Below are positions 43,838 to 54,561 of a stretch of 64,000 nucleotides of DNA, piece after piece. The position numbers were made by a program, and so were the translations under genes. The first letter of the stretch is position 1. Every line of letters starts with the position of its first letter. The stretch covers positions 362,001 to 426,000 of the forward strand of contig NW_024427588.1 of NCBI RefSeq assembly GCF_017562075.2, read 5' to 3'. The notes beneath the pieces were generated by a model that saw nothing but the letters and a program-made list of their open reading frames with translations, did not search any database and had not been told where the DNA came from. Source of the DNA: Anopheles merus. Taxonomy: Eukaryota > Arthropoda > Insecta > Diptera > Culicidae.

Positions 43838-43845
43838 CCGCACAC

Positions 43846-44057
43846 TGAGAAGTGATGATGATTATGATGAGTCCCACCTCTTATCCCGATATAGTATTGA
43901 GAGGATCGTTTGTATCTTATCGATAATTGTGTTGTTGTAAATTAGTAATAAAGCAAATAATCAAATAATAAAGCAAGTAAGTATTTCAAGAACGTGGTGG
44001 CTACAAAACTTATATTCCTCTTTATGAAGCAGTCATGGTCGGTCTCAATACATGATA
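43846..44057. other. unassigned DNA between two transposons
   Basis: It ends in a LINE-like AAGCAAGTAAGTATT near 43970. No gene. Confidence 0.45.
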
Positions 44058-45228
44058 CACTGGTGGACACAAAAATAGGAACTTTTTTCTGTGACCGAAA
44101 GACATAGTTCTTGTCAGAAATATTTGGTAGCCCTGAAAAGGACTGTTAAAGTGGTTGTTGGGAGGTGGTGTTGCGGTGTTCCACAGAGCGAAAACACATT
44201 CTAAAGGTCAATGTGTTGACCGTTATTCGCTATCACTTCCTGACAGTGTTTGGCCATATCGCCGATGAGGTTACGGCATTCGCTTCTGGGTATGCGTTTC
44301 CACATATCCGCGCAGCGTGTCCATAGATCATCGGCTGAACGTGCAGGCTGGTTCTTAAGCTGATGCTTGAGAGTTGACCACAGAATTTCAATCGGGTTGA
44401 GGTCAGGACTCAACGCAGGCCACGGTACAACTTGCACATCCTGGTTTGCCAAATAACATTTAACTGTTCGCGATGTGTGCTTAGAGTCGTTATCATGCTG
44501 AAAGATGTAATGCTTTTCGTCTCCGATTTTTTGTCGGGCGTATGGCAACATCTTACGACTAAGTATTTTTCTATACCCTTGCGAGTTCAGTGTCCCGTTG
44601 ATACGGAACAAAGGACCCGGGCCGGGCCAGGAGAAGCAACCCCACACCATTACATGGCCGCCTCCGTGACTAAGGGTTTTTATCGTATTTTTCGGATGAT
44701 ACGCCTGATTAGGAAGGCGCTAGACCTATGTAATGCCGTCCGAACCATCCAGATTGATTCTGGACTCATCCGAAAAAATGATTTTGCTCCACCAAAAGAT
44801 GGATGCAGCTAAATGTTCTTCGGCAAACCGAATGCGCGCTTCTATGTGGTGCGGCAGCAGCTTACGAACCTTCCGCGGTCTCCGGGCACAGAACCCAGCG
44901 GCGTGTAAACGGCTAGACACCGTTTTCACCGAAACTTGCAATCCAAGCTCCTGCTTGATACGAGCGCAAGTTTTGAAAGGATCCGCCCTGATCATCTCAA
45001 CAATCTGCGCGACAACGTCGGCCGTTGTTTTTCTCGGACGACCTGTCGATTTACCCGTAGCCTCGCTACGAATGGCGTTGTCCACAAAAGTCCGCGAACG
45101 GCCGAACGCCTTGCAGATTGTCTTGATTGGCACGTTCTCACGATATAGCCCCTGAATGTGTTTTCGCTCCTCTGGTGTGCAGTGCTTTCCGCGACCCATG
45201 ATGATTTTGTGGAATTTTCAAATAGCAA
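44058..45228 (-). mobile_element. Tc1-like transposon, one end missing
   Basis: The left end CACTGGTGGACACAAAAAT follows a TA (44056-44057), as expected for Tc1/mariner. The matching inverted end should stand right of 45200, but the sequence instead runs into a LINE-derived 73-bp repeat at 45229, so the right terminus is lost. Confidence 0.85.
44201..45199 (-). pseudogene. Tc1-like transposase with two TAG codons
   Basis: One frame of about 332 codons from ATG 45199. The N-terminal helix-turn-helix pair comes first (PIKTICKAFGRSRTFVDNAI; GRPRKTT as a hinge). The DDE domain has IIFSDESRINLDG (first Asp), YIFQHDNDSKHTS (second Asp) and LSPDLNPIEILWSTL (Glu), with GHVMVWGCFS between. Two TAG codons (44726-44728 and 44720-44722) interrupt the frame at GIT.V.RLPNQAYHPK, with no shift. 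The length and motifs are otherwise complete. It catalyses cut-and-paste at TA sites when intact. Confidence 0.9.
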
Positions 45229-45301
45229 CCTTTCATCTTGACCACTGATGGAAGAATGTGTTGTTGTTGTTTGAATAGTTTTGAGAGGCTTTGGCTCCAA
45301 C
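45229..45301. repeat. 73-bp direct repeat, left copy
   Basis: Identical to 45880-45952 by eye (starts CCTTTCATCTTGACC, ends GGCTCCAAC). The right copy is the natural 3' end of the I-clade LINE, so this copy is also LINE-derived. Confidence 0.93.
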
Positions 45302-45879
45302 AGTCTAAGTTTACCGATCCCATGTGCGTCAAGTCGATCTTCTGTGCCATCGTAAGGTCGTGCCTGGAGTACTGCTGCCCGATCTGGTGCCCGCTTGGCG
45401 TTGGCGACATTAATCGCTTCGAAGTCAACCGAGAATCACCAGGTACGCGGTTCGACTCTTTTCATGGCAATCCCACCATGCTCGGCCCTCCAACCATCAG
45501 CGGTGTCTGCTTCTCGGACTTGAACCACTCTGCTCTCGACGCAAAAACGCCCAATGCCTTTTTATATTCCGGCTCCTTAACGGAGAGATCGATTCTCCGG
45601 CATTACTAGCCAGCATCAATTTGTTCGCTCCCTGTCGGATTCTTAGATCTAATTTCCATCTCCGAGTACCGCGTACCCGCACAACCATAGCCAGGGACAC
45701 CCCATTATACGTATGTCCCTCGAGTTCAATGAAGTGTTAGATTTGTTCGATTTTAGTATGTCTACTTCCACGTTCAAGGAGAAATTGCGTCTACGTCACA
45801 TTTAATGTTTGCTTATAACTAGAGGTTTATTTATATGCTCCTTAATTTAATTATAAGGTTTCCGATTAGACACGATGGT
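45302..45879 (+). mobile_element. T1-like LINE 3' fragment, copy of 41363-41943
   Basis: Nearly identical to 41363-41943; I see one substitution (TTTTCATGG against TTTCCATGG). It starts at the same internal point (after ACAGTCTAAG) and ends at GATGGTCC, before the normal 3' UTR end and tail. It lacks the tail a normal reverse-transcribed insertion should have. Confidence 0.88.
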
Positions 45880-45990
45880 CCTTTCATCTTGACCACTGAT
45901 GGAAGAATGTGTTGTTGTTGTTTGAATAGTTTTGAGAGGCTTTGGCTCCAACGGAGTTCTTTCGCCTCTTTGTGAGAAAAAGTTATACTA

Positions 45991-48938
45991 TTACATTTGG
46001 TGGTAAAGATTGGACATTTTTTGGAATTTAAGAAGATTTTCCTGTTTCTGTGGATTGGCTGATAATATTGAGTCAATGTTAAAGTCAAGATTGTAAGTAA
46101 TTCGAAGTTGTGTGTATCCGTGGCATTCTGTTAAAAGGTGGAAGACTGTTATAGTGGTCCCGCAGAATTGGCAGAGAGGAGGGCTGGATCGTTCGATGAG
46201 ATAGCTGTGGGTCAGTCTAGTGTGGCCTATTCTTACTCGAGTAAGAATCTTCTGGTCTCGATGTTTTATTGCTGATGGCCATGGTGAAAATGTTGTTTTC
46301 ACTAGACGAAGGAAGTTGTTCTTGGTTTTAAACCATTCCTTTTCCCATGCTTCTCTTATTTTTCCGTTCATGAAGATTATTGCGTCTCTCTTGGCCTGTG
46401 CAGTGTTGAAGGTGGATGTTTTCCTTCTGCCTTTGTTGGCGAGGCGGTCGGCGGTCTCGTTGCCTTTTATTCCAGTGGGACCAGGTATCCAGCAGATGGT
46501 GAGTTGCTGGTCCTGGTTGATGTGTGGGCTAGTGATCTGGTAGAGCTTTTTGATGTTTGGGTCTCTACAAGACCCTTGTTCTAGTGCTGAGAGTACACTT
46601 GCACTGTCGGTGAAGATGACATTCTCCAGATCTGAGCCCAGGGAATCCTCTACTGTGGGGGTTCATGGTACCACGGCCGAGTGCCGAGGTGTAATAGTGT
46701 GGTGATGTCCGGGATATTGCAGCTTGTCAGAGATAAAAATACGGAGTTGGCTCTATGGAGGAAAGATGGTGCTTGGATGTTCATTTCCATTATTCTTGTT
46801 GCTGTTGCGGCTAATTTAGCTGTAATTATATGGCTAAGTGGAAGAAGTCCACTCTCATTCAGTATGGAAACGATGGGGCTGGTGTGGAAGGCGCCTACGG
46901 CATATCTCAGTACAGTATGGTAGATGGGGCTTATTTCCTTTTCAAATTGTTTCTTTTTAATTGATACTATTTCTATTCCGTACAGTAGTTTTGGAAGCAA
47001 CCAGTAATTTATAATGAAGATGAGTGTATCTTTTGAAGCTTTGTGTGTCCCTGTACTGAGCATTTTAAAGAGGTTTATTTTCTTTATGGCTGTTGTTTTT
47101 ACTTGTTGAATGTGTGCTTGAAATTTGAGTTTTTCGTCTATTGTAATACCGAGTATTCTTGCTTTTTTGCAGTCTGGGATTGGTTTTTGATTTAAGCAAA
47201 GTGGTACCGTTGGATGTGGATAGTTGCAGATATGAAGTATGTTGCTTTTTTCAGCAGCGATGTCATAACCGATGTTCTTTGACCATTCCCATAGGATATT
47301 CAGTCCCTGTTGCAGATTGTATCGCGCAACTCCATTATCTGCATTGCTCGATATCAGAACGATATCATCAGCGTACACCAATGGAGTAATGGATGGTAGT
47401 AGTGAGTGGAGAAGACTTTCAATGCTGATTAGAAATAATGTCGGAGAAAGAATGGCTCCCTGAGGAACTCCGTTTTCGAGTGTTTTGGTGCTAGATTTTT
47501 TCGCTCCAATCAGCACCTCGAAGGTACGGTCTGAGAGGAAATCATCGAGGAATGTGATCATATTACCTCCGAAATTCCATCTGGCTAGCTGGCGCATGAT
47601 TGCGTACTTCCATGTCCGATCGAAAGCTTTATCCAAGTCGATGATAGCACAGTCGGCATGATGTTTATCGGATTTTACTTTGGCTAGTTGTTCTTCGAAT
47701 TGCACAAAGTAAGTTTCCGTGCCTAATCCGTATCTAAATGCATGTTGATTAATGCTGAGGAGCTTCCTGCCTTCCAGTTCTTGGGTAAGACGTCGGTTTA
47801 CCATTCTTTCCAACACTTTTCCGATGCAGTTTAGTAAACTAATTGGTCTGTAGCTATTTGGGCTGTGTTCAGGATTATCGTGCTTTAAGATGGGTATTGT
47901 TAGACTTTTCTTCCAGTGAGGAGGAATTTTGCCACTCTGCCAGATTTAGTTGTATAGCTTTAAGAGCAGGTATTTTCCTTCAGAAGGAAGGTTTTTTAGC
48001 AGTGGATAGCCAATGTCATCTGGTCCGGCTGAGTTGCCTTTGCACTTGGCAAGAGCATAACTCAGTTCGGCTATGGAAAAGGATCTATTGTCATGTATGT
48101 TGGGTCTGCTATTGAAATGTAATTGTATGGATTCGGTTTTTGCTTTGATGGTCTTAAATTCTGGCAAATAAATATTTGTGGCGGGTATGGTGGCAAAATG
48201 AGTGGCAAGTACCTCTGGTGTTGACTCAACTGGGACTATTGTTTCATCATCGGTTTTGATGATGATATGAGCGGTGTCTTGCTTGCGTTCTGTTAAGCAA
48301 TTAACATTTCTCCACATGTCTTTTCCTGACATTTCGAGACTTATGTTGTCTTTGAATCGGTTCCATGATTCTTGTTTTTCCTTTTTCATTTCTTCTCGAG
48401 CACTGCGTTAGAAATGAAAGACAGATTATGGTTAGTAAAAATGTTATGTAGTTTATTAAATTTTCTGTTATTTCGGGAGATTCTAACGTTCTTATCTTCT
48501 GCATTAAGGTATCCTGCTATTAGCAAGGAATGTGAAAAAAGGTTAAGAAATGAGTTAAGTTCGGATTGGTTAAAGGTAGGTCTAGGAGGTAGGTACAGTG
48601 AGACGATGGTCATGTCTATGGGAGACTTTATGTTGACTGCTATTGCGGAAAGATTTGTGTCAGTTTTTATTAATTTGAAGGGAATAGATTTATGCACACC
48701 TATTGCAACACTGTGATGTGGGTTAGTTGGAAAAAAGCTTGTAGGACCAATTGTAGAGGTTAAGTGGAGAGTGGTTGGTATTTGGTGGATCGCAAATTTC
48801 TTGATGTGTTATTACGGCAGGTTTGTATTCGTTAATTAGTAGTTGAAGTTCGTAGAGGTTAGTGTTCATTCCTCTTATGTTCCAGTTTAATATAAATGGT
48901 TTGTTTGTGTCATTAGTATTATTGGTTGTGGAGAGCAT
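45991..48938 (-). pseudogene. I-clade LINE ORF2: endonuclease, RT and RNase H
   Basis: The endonuclease starts FILNWNIRGMNTNLYELQ with the catalytic QE kept (ITHQEI). Next is CKGNSAGPDDIGYPLL (about 48030-47985). The reverse transcriptase runs from QHAFRYGLGTE (about 47740) through CAIIDLDKAFDRTW and NGVPQGAILSPTLF to the active site YADDIVL (about 47370) and ILGITIDEKLKF. RNase H has IFTDSASVLSALEQG and CWIPGPTGIKGNETADRLAN (about 46480-46420). A C-terminal CQFCGTTITVFHLLTEC is a Cys/His motif. Frameshifts near 48700, 48390, 47830 and 46650 inactivate it. Confidence 0.85.
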
Positions 48939-48947
48939 TATTATGGT

Positions 48948-49448
48948 TTAAGTCAGTAAACAATAAGGGTAAGAGGAAAGGAGAATAAGTTCAGCGGCGA
49001 TGTTTTTTCTTCGATGGTTTGGCAGTTGGTGATCTTTGTTCGGAGGGAAGAGTGGGAGAAGCGATGGGCGAGATGACTGCGATTTCGTTGGATCCCATGT
49101 TTTCACTGCATTTCTTAATTCTTCTTCCGATGAGGCATTTTCCAGGTTGTGGTTTCGTTTGCGGGATTGTGCTGAGATGACGGATGTGGCCGAATTTTCT
49201 GATTCTGTGTCGGATGTAGACATCGTTTCTTGGTCATTTGTTTCGTTGTCCAATTCCGGGTTTTCCGTAGCTTCAGCATTGTTGTTGCTCTCGCCGACAT
49301 TGTTGGATTGGATCGAGTTTTGTTTTTTTATTTGTGTAGCGGCTTCATTCGTCGAGTTATTCTTATTATTCTGCAAATTTCCATTTGGTTCTTTCAGTTT
49401 CTTCAGAAGAGCTTCGATGAGCTTGCTTTGGGTATCCATCTTTTTCAT
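48948..49448 (-). pseudogene. I-clade LINE ORF1 remnant
   Basis: About 166 codons rich in Asn, Glu and Ser, directly upstream of the endonuclease frame. Low-complexity N-terminal region without visible zinc knuckles, so probably an incomplete ORF1 nucleic-acid-binding protein. Assigned by position only. Confidence 0.5.
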
Positions 49449-49726
49449 CTGTTCTAGGATCGTTTTCTTCTGCTTTCGTTTCTCTTGTATAGCCGGTTCA
49501 ATCTACAACCAACTAATGGCGATACAGAACCACTTTCAAAACTATCTCACAGGATACTTTTTCCTTATTACGTTACTGTACAATTTATGACGATTCACGT
49601 TTCGGGTTGCATTGGACCAGACCACTACCCCCAGGAAAGTTATCAAATTATATATACTATTTTTCGCGCGCGTGTCTCAATGCTATATCGACTCATTCTT
49701 TTCTTTTATTTTTGTTTTTGTGTTTA

Positions 49727-50090
49727 CAGTTGGTTCCCGAGATACACTATTTATGGGGATCGAAAACGGCCGCAAAAAACCGCGTATCTCGAATTTCCTC
49801 GTAAGTCGAATCTCGTGATTTCTAGCCAAAATATCACTAATTTTCGTGTAAATTTGCAATTAGGGGGTGGTTTTAGCCACTTAATCAATTATTTCATATG
49901 ATTCTGAATGAAATAACAGTTTCAAACCTTTTGAAATAGCTTTTAACATTCGATCAAAACAGAAATTATTTGACATTTTACAATAAATGTGTCAAATCAG
50001 TCTAATTTGGTCAAAGAACTGTCAAATTTAGAAATTCGCGTATCTCTGAATCCACGTATAAGAGGTACCGTGTATCTCGGGGACCGCCTG
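49727..50090. mobile_element. 364-bp MITE, CAGGYGGTYCCCGAGATACAC family
   Basis: The left end CAGTTGGTTCCCGAGATACAC pairs with the right end read inverted, CAGGCGGTCCCCGAGATACAC. The flank is TA on the left and TT on the right, so a TA duplication with one change. It belongs to the same wider family as the MITEs in the foldback element (CAGGTATTCCCCGATATACG). Confidence 0.85.
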
Positions 50091-50326
50091 TTCTTGTCTA
50101 TTTATTTTATCTTTTTAATTTTATTTTAAAAGATATATAGAAAGATATAAAAGCAAAAAAAAGCTAAAATCATCATCATCATCATCAAACCTGGTGATGG
50201 CAAGTGAGGTTTACACAACAAGTGACTAAAACATTTATTTATCAATTTATATTTCATTCACGCTTTCGCGGATTTCGTCTTTTCTAAATTAATCTACTTA
50301 CTTACTATTGTCACAACAGTCATACT
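50091..50326 (-). other. probable 3' tail region of the fragmented LINE
   Basis: An ATC microsatellite lies at about 50170-50187. Minus-strand GACAATAGTAAGTAAGTAGA near 50290-50313 resembles a short tandem LINE tail following the ORF that ends at 50327. Confidence 0.45.
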
Positions 50327-50863
50327 TCATACGATAGTGGCCTTGATGTGAGTTGCACACAGTCTCCTAAATTGGGGTATAGTATCTGCATTACAAACCA
50401 CTCTGGGTATCATATTAAAAGTTTGTATGCCTTGGAAAAACAAAGAGTTCATTGCTGATGCTGTCTCAACCTTAGGAACTCTCGGGTCTGCTGCTCTTCT
50501 TGTGTTGTAGTCGTGCACATTTAACCTTCGAACAACCCGATCACAAAGATATTGAGGCAAGTGACTGTTCAGGAGTTTATAAACAAAAATCATTGTTTGG
50601 TACATTACCCGCTGTTTCACCGACATCCATTTTAGGGTATCCAGCATACCATCCGCATCCTAGAATAGCTCGCATTGCTCTGTTTTGCAGTTTTTGCATT
50701 CTTGTCATTTGTCCTGCATTAGCCACAAAAATAATTGACGGACAAAAATCCAGATGTGGAGCCATAAGAGACTTGTAAAGCTGTATCTTTGCAAAAACAC
50801 TTAAGTCTTTTTTTAGTCGACAAATAATCCCGCATTTTTTTCGCCATTTTCTTAATGATGTTA
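50327..50863 (-). pseudogene. fragmented LINE (piece 4 of 4): RT C-terminal part
   Basis: Minus strand: KKMAKKMRDYL, then MAPHLDFCPSIIF, RMQKLQNRAMRAILGCGWY, VYKLLNSHLPQYLCDRVVRR and a typical final FRRLCATHIKATIV. Two frames are used, with a shift near 50600-50640. This is the end of the ORF whose earlier pieces lie at 56718-56902, 57207-57598 and 63016-63187. The break at 50863 is the Harbinger insertion. The clade looks like the CR1/Jockey group. Confidence 0.8.
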
Positions 50864-51115
50864 GGCCCGGTTATTAAACACAAACGGAAATGACACAAGA
50901 CAAGTTCGTCAAGACAAACGGAAAATAGATATGCATTTTGAAACCGTTCTTGTCATAGACAAGTTTCGTTAAATTTTTTCTTTCGTTAAAGCTGTGTCAA
51001 AGCCTTTGTCGATGTGTCAAAATGTTTAAAATCAAAATAAAAAAAAACATAAACAAGTTTAATTAAGATACATACGTTTCGCAAGCTAACAACAATCCTT
51101 GTTTTAAAAATCAAA

Positions 51116-52217
51116 ATGATTTTCTCCGACTACGTAAGTGACGATAGCAGCAGTGAAGAAGAAACAACGGTAGATCTGGCAAAACCGCGCCGACTGCTTC
51201 GAAGTGTTTTCGACCCGTTACAGCTTTCCAACCAAGCGTGAGTTAGGCATGCGGCTCATTTGTGCAAACCGTGTCAAACATATGTGGTTGTTCTTAAGGG
51301 AAAGGAAAGGGTTAAGCGAAAGGGGCTTAAGCCAAATGAAATTTTGGCTGCTGCTCTGCGATTTCTAGCTGAAGGCAGCTACCAAAATGAAACCGGTAAT
51401 GATTACAAAATAGCTATTGCCCAGCCTACTTTCTCGGTAGCCTTTGCAAAGTGCTTGAATGTAATCGAAGAAACTCTTGGGAACAAATGGATCTCTTTAA
51501 TGATGGAACCAAATGAGCAACAAGATGCACGTCGATACTTCTTCTCAAAAAGTGGCATTCCTGGTGTAGTGATGTGTGTTGATGGAACACACATAAAAAT
51601 TATTGTACCAGTGGACGATTACGATCAGCATTATAACCGGAAGGGCTATTACAGCCTAAACGCGATGATTGTAAGTAAAGCTTCAAGTTTTTTTGTCTTA
51701 TGTTGTGTACTTCAATATTATTTTTCTTCGTACCGGTAGATTTGCGACCATCTCATGAAAATTCGGTATGTGAATGCCAAATTTGGAGGAGCCAATCACG
51801 ATTCACATATTTGGAATTTAAGTGGAATGGACAACTTTTTCGAAACAAAACATCGAAGCGGAGAAACTGCATTCAAGCTACTAGGTAATTCATTAAACCA
51901 TCCTATGGGTATTTGTTTATGTAAATAATCTTTTAAATTCTCACAGATGATGCTGAATACCCGTCAAAACCATGGTTAATAACACCAAAACGTAATCCTG
52001 CTCCAAACACACCAGAAGCTCCCTTTAATAAAAATCATTCTTTATGTAGAGAAATAGTGGAGCGCTCGGGTTGCTCAAAAATAGATTTAGGTGTTTGTTA
52101 GGTGCTCGACAGTTGCACTACATCCCGTTAAAAGCAACTCAAATAACGAACGTATGTTGCATCTTACACAACATGTGTATTGCGTATGGATTGGAAGAGC
52201 TAAGCTCAGATAAATAA
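51116..52217 (+). pseudogene. Harbinger transposase (HARBI1-like), three exons
   Basis: Exon 1 is 51116-51670, with donor GTAAGT. Exon 2 is 51740-51884. Exon 3 is 51947-52217. The start reads MIFSDYVSDDSSSEEE. ILAAALRFLAEGSYQ leads into the DDE domain: VVMCVDGTHIKI (first Asp), NRKGYYSLNAMI, then VNAKFGGANHDSHIW (second Asp) and REIVERS (Glu), LLGARQLHY, CCILHNMCIAYG. Lesions: TGA at 51239-51241 in exon 1 and a one-base shift just after VERS in exon 3 (about 52067). Introns are short with GT..AG borders. It would cut and paste the element at TWA sites. Confidence 0.9.
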
Positions 52218-53344
52218 AAGGCAACTTAACTAAATTAATCGCTAAGTTCTATTTTTTATTCATCACAAAAGTTGACATCACAAAATGCATCACAGTTCAG
52301 CTGAGCAATAACAATAAACATAAACTTACGACTAAAAACTTAAAGATAATGATTTTTTTAATTAATTGTCAGGCGTTCCATTACCTCTTTCAGCGCTGCT
52401 GTTGCGTTCTCTATTGCGCCACACAACCGACATTATCGCGCGACATTTTCCAATTTTGTATGAGAAAAAACGGGCTCAAAACATTCTCAAATCGTGCTCA
52501 TTAGCAGCACTAAAGAGCACGTCTCTGCAACGGTGCGACAGCGTGTATCATACATGTAGTTTCTGTATGCTACATTATTGTTCAATTTCTTTCATTCTCT
52601 CTATTCTCCCTACAAAGACTCTTACTCTCATTTGTCCATTCTGCACATGCTTACGCTCTTTATTTTACCTTGTTACTCGCACATACAAATTTACATACTC
52701 ACACAATTCACACTGCCTAAAACCGATGTGGGATACACACGTACCCGTCTTGCCTGCCTTCTCTCCTCGTTCTTCTTTTCCTCCAGCTTTGCCTTCGTCG
52801 AATGGTGTGTACGCGTCCTGCTTGCCTCCCTCTTGCTGCTCCCACGTGCTGCACTAGCGACCTGGATGTTCGTCCCTACCTTCCTGCCGCTTCTCCTCTA
52901 CCAGGCCTACGTTGGACGTTGGAGAATCGGATCGTTCCTGCCTTCTTTCCTCTCCTGTTCTGCTTTCGGCACTCCTAGGGATAGAGGGAAAAAGTAACTA
53001 TTTTGCCAACAGCTGTTCAATTTAACGTCAAGCACAATACTTACCAACCAATTGAATATTGCTTCTATCGTGGTCCGTGCTCACTTCCGCGTGCGTGCGT
53101 GTGTTACGATTTCTTTAAAAAAAACGAAATTTTATTTTATATCACAATTATCAATACAATTCAGTTTGATAAAGATTGATATAACCTTTTATTAAAAACT
53201 GTACTTACCAAATAGTTTTTCCGTACTGGTTTCAAGAGAGAAAAAAACGAGCACGCATCGACGCGTCCTTCTGCTTGCAAACTTGATTTCACACTACCAC
53301 ATTTTCATGTGAACGCGAAGCAGCGCCTTCCTCGTGTGGCTATA

Positions 53345-53698
53345 CAGGTATTCCCCGATATACGCCATACTCGATATACACGATTTCGCTATATGCTATT
53401 TTCTAAATTTGACAGTTCTTTGAACAAATTCTACTAATTTTAGAAATCGAATGTCAAATGCAAAATAAATTCCCTTTTGGTTGAATATTAAAAACCATTT
53501 CAAAAGATATAAAACTGAATAATTCAGTTGAAATTAGATCAAATAACTAATTTAGTGGCTAAAACCTACCACTTCATGCAAAATTATATAAAAATTAGCT
53601 ATAATTTCACTGAAAACCTCGAAATTCGACATTCGCTAATATTCGAGATACGCTATTGCCTCCGGTCCGCATTGATAGCGTATATCGGGGAGTACCTG
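53345..53698. mobile_element. 354-bp MITE in left foldback arm
   Basis: Ends CAGGTATTCCCCGATATACG and, inverted, CAGGTACTCCCCGATATACG, with TA on both sides (53343-53344, 53699-53700). Confidence 0.92.
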
Positions 53699-54207
53699 TA
53701 CAACGATACAAAGAGCGGGCGTGAGGAGAACGCTTGCGTGAACGATTGGTGTAGCAAGTGAAATTGGACAAGTCCCAGAAAAGCGAGACGCAAGAGTTTC
53801 TCTCTAACGGTGGAAAGAGAAGAGCCATATGAAACATGAGGATGTTTGGTGTGACACAGCCAAGTTGCGAGCAAAACCAGACCAACACCCAGAAGAGCGA
53901 GGCAGAGAGAAACGTTTTCTGAATGTTAGAATGAGAAAAATGATAGATACACATAAAAATCGCGCGATAATGCCGGTTGGGCAGCTACCTTCGTTAGAGC
54001 GGCGGTAGATTCCCAACCTGCATTATCGCGCGATTTTTATGTGTATCTATCATTTTTCTCATTCTAACATTCAGAAAACGTTTCTCTCTGCCTCGCTCTT
54101 CCAAAAAAACTCTTGCGTCTCGCTTTTCTGGGACTTGTCCAATTTCGCTTGCTACACCAATCGTTCACGCAAGCGTTCTCCTCTCGCCCGCTCTTTGTAC
54201 CATTGTA

Positions 54208-54561
54208 CAGGTACTCCCCGATATACGCTATCAATGCGGACCGGAGGCAATAGCGTATCTCGAATATTAGCGAATGTCGAATTTCGAGGTTTTCAGTGAA
54301 ATTATAGCTAATTTTTATATAATTTTGCATGAAGTGGTAGGTTTTAGCCACTAAATTAGTTATTTGATCTAATTTCAACTGAATTATTCAGTTTTATATC
54401 TTTTGAAATGGTTTTTAATATTCAACCAAAAGGGAATTTATTTTGCATTTGACATTCGATTTCTAAAATTAGTAGAATTTGTTCAAAGAACTGTCAAATT
54501 TAGAAAATAGCATATAGCGAAATCGTGTATATCGAGTATGGCGTATATCGGGGAATACCTG
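54208..54561. mobile_element. 354-bp MITE in right foldback arm
   Basis: Mirror copy of 53345-53698, TA on both sides (54206-54207, 54562-54563). Same length and same place in the arm. Confidence 0.92.

Larger units (their letters stand above)
45880..49500 (-). mobile_element. I-clade LINE, 5' part degraded
   Basis: Read on the minus strand: ORF1 remnant (about 49448-48948), endonuclease (48938-48390), linker and reverse transcriptase (48389-46650), RNase H and C-terminal Cys motif (46650-45991), and a 3' UTR ending with CAA repeats at 45880-45952. A downstream RNase H domain is characteristic of the I group. The 5' border was not found. Confidence 0.82.

Noticed and set aside
49036..49590. 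184-codon plus-strand hydrophobic open frame
   Set aside because: Antisense shadow of the I-clade LINE ORF1 remnant.
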